From Pseudomonadota bacterium (lineage in GTDB: Bacteria > Pseudomonadota > Alphaproteobacteria > SMXQ01): DNA of 37,971 bases. The stretch is from NCBI GenBank assembly GCA_022545545.1, contig JACZQV010000005.1, positions 1-37,971 on the forward strand. Direction: 5' to 3'. A program made the position numbers and the translations under genes. Shown here in pieces: positions 37,770 to 37,971 of this stretch (its first letter is position 1; each line of letters starts with the position of its first letter). A model generated the notes under the pieces. That model did no database searches. It was not told the DNA's origin and worked only from the letters and a program-made list of their open reading frames with translations.

Positions 37770-37793
37770 AAAGGCCCGGGAAACGGGGCCTTT
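37770..37793. terminator. Terminator-like hairpin AAAGGCCC-N8-GGGCCTTT
   Basis: Perfect 8-bp arms but no clear T-tract. Confidence 0.35.
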
Positions 37794-37971
37794 GCGCGCC
37801 GCCGCACGAATATCGAGCGCGCCGTGAGAAGGAGAGGAGGAAGCTGGCGGAGGACGCAGTCTCGAGCGAACCCGTCTCAGCCCGTCATCGCCAGGGCTTC
37901 GACACCAATATGACTACCCAAATCTCTTGTTGGCTAATGCCTTACCCGAACCGGTCTTCAAGTAATACTCG

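Noticed and set aside
1-37971. CRISPR arrays, tRNA or rRNA genes
   Set aside because: No spaced repeat array or tRNA/rRNA-like sequence noticed on reading; a tRNAscan/CRISPR search was not possible.

Overview
The window is GC-rich alphaproteobacterial-type chromosome, mostly housekeeping genes: dsbB, coq7, an HNH nuclease, a NUDIX/DUF4743 protein, a HIG1 protein, a PduO-type ATR, etfBA, argH, an LptM-like lipoprotein, lysA, a TIGR02302/DUF4175 protein, cpdR-like, a zinc-ribbon/DUF3426 protein, ftsEX, ydcF-like, plsC-like, nrdJ with an intein, chaC-like, DUF2125, a chorismate mutase-hisC-tyrA operon and metXW. Accessory or unusual material lies at both ends and between genes. The most notable items are: (i) a 375-aa LAGLIDADG-type intein in class II RNR, placed immediately before the NPC|GE catalytic cysteine; (ii) two mosaic, palindromic, TA-bounded MITE-like elements flanking metXW, with a third solo end near 1.63 kb; (iii) tandem repeats on translation start or stop signals (14 bp x4 at 5239, 18 bp x3 at 20075), forming chains of overlapping mini-ORFs; (iv) a tail-to-tail HicA/HicB-like pair; (v) a secreted octapeptide-repeat protein; (vi) an HtrA-like protein that appears to lack the catalytic triad; (vii) a small repeat protein next to an M29/NicX-like gene at the left edge; (viii) IS3, IS1380-like and serine-recombinase remnants at the right end. 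All family calls come from reading the translations; no database search was run.
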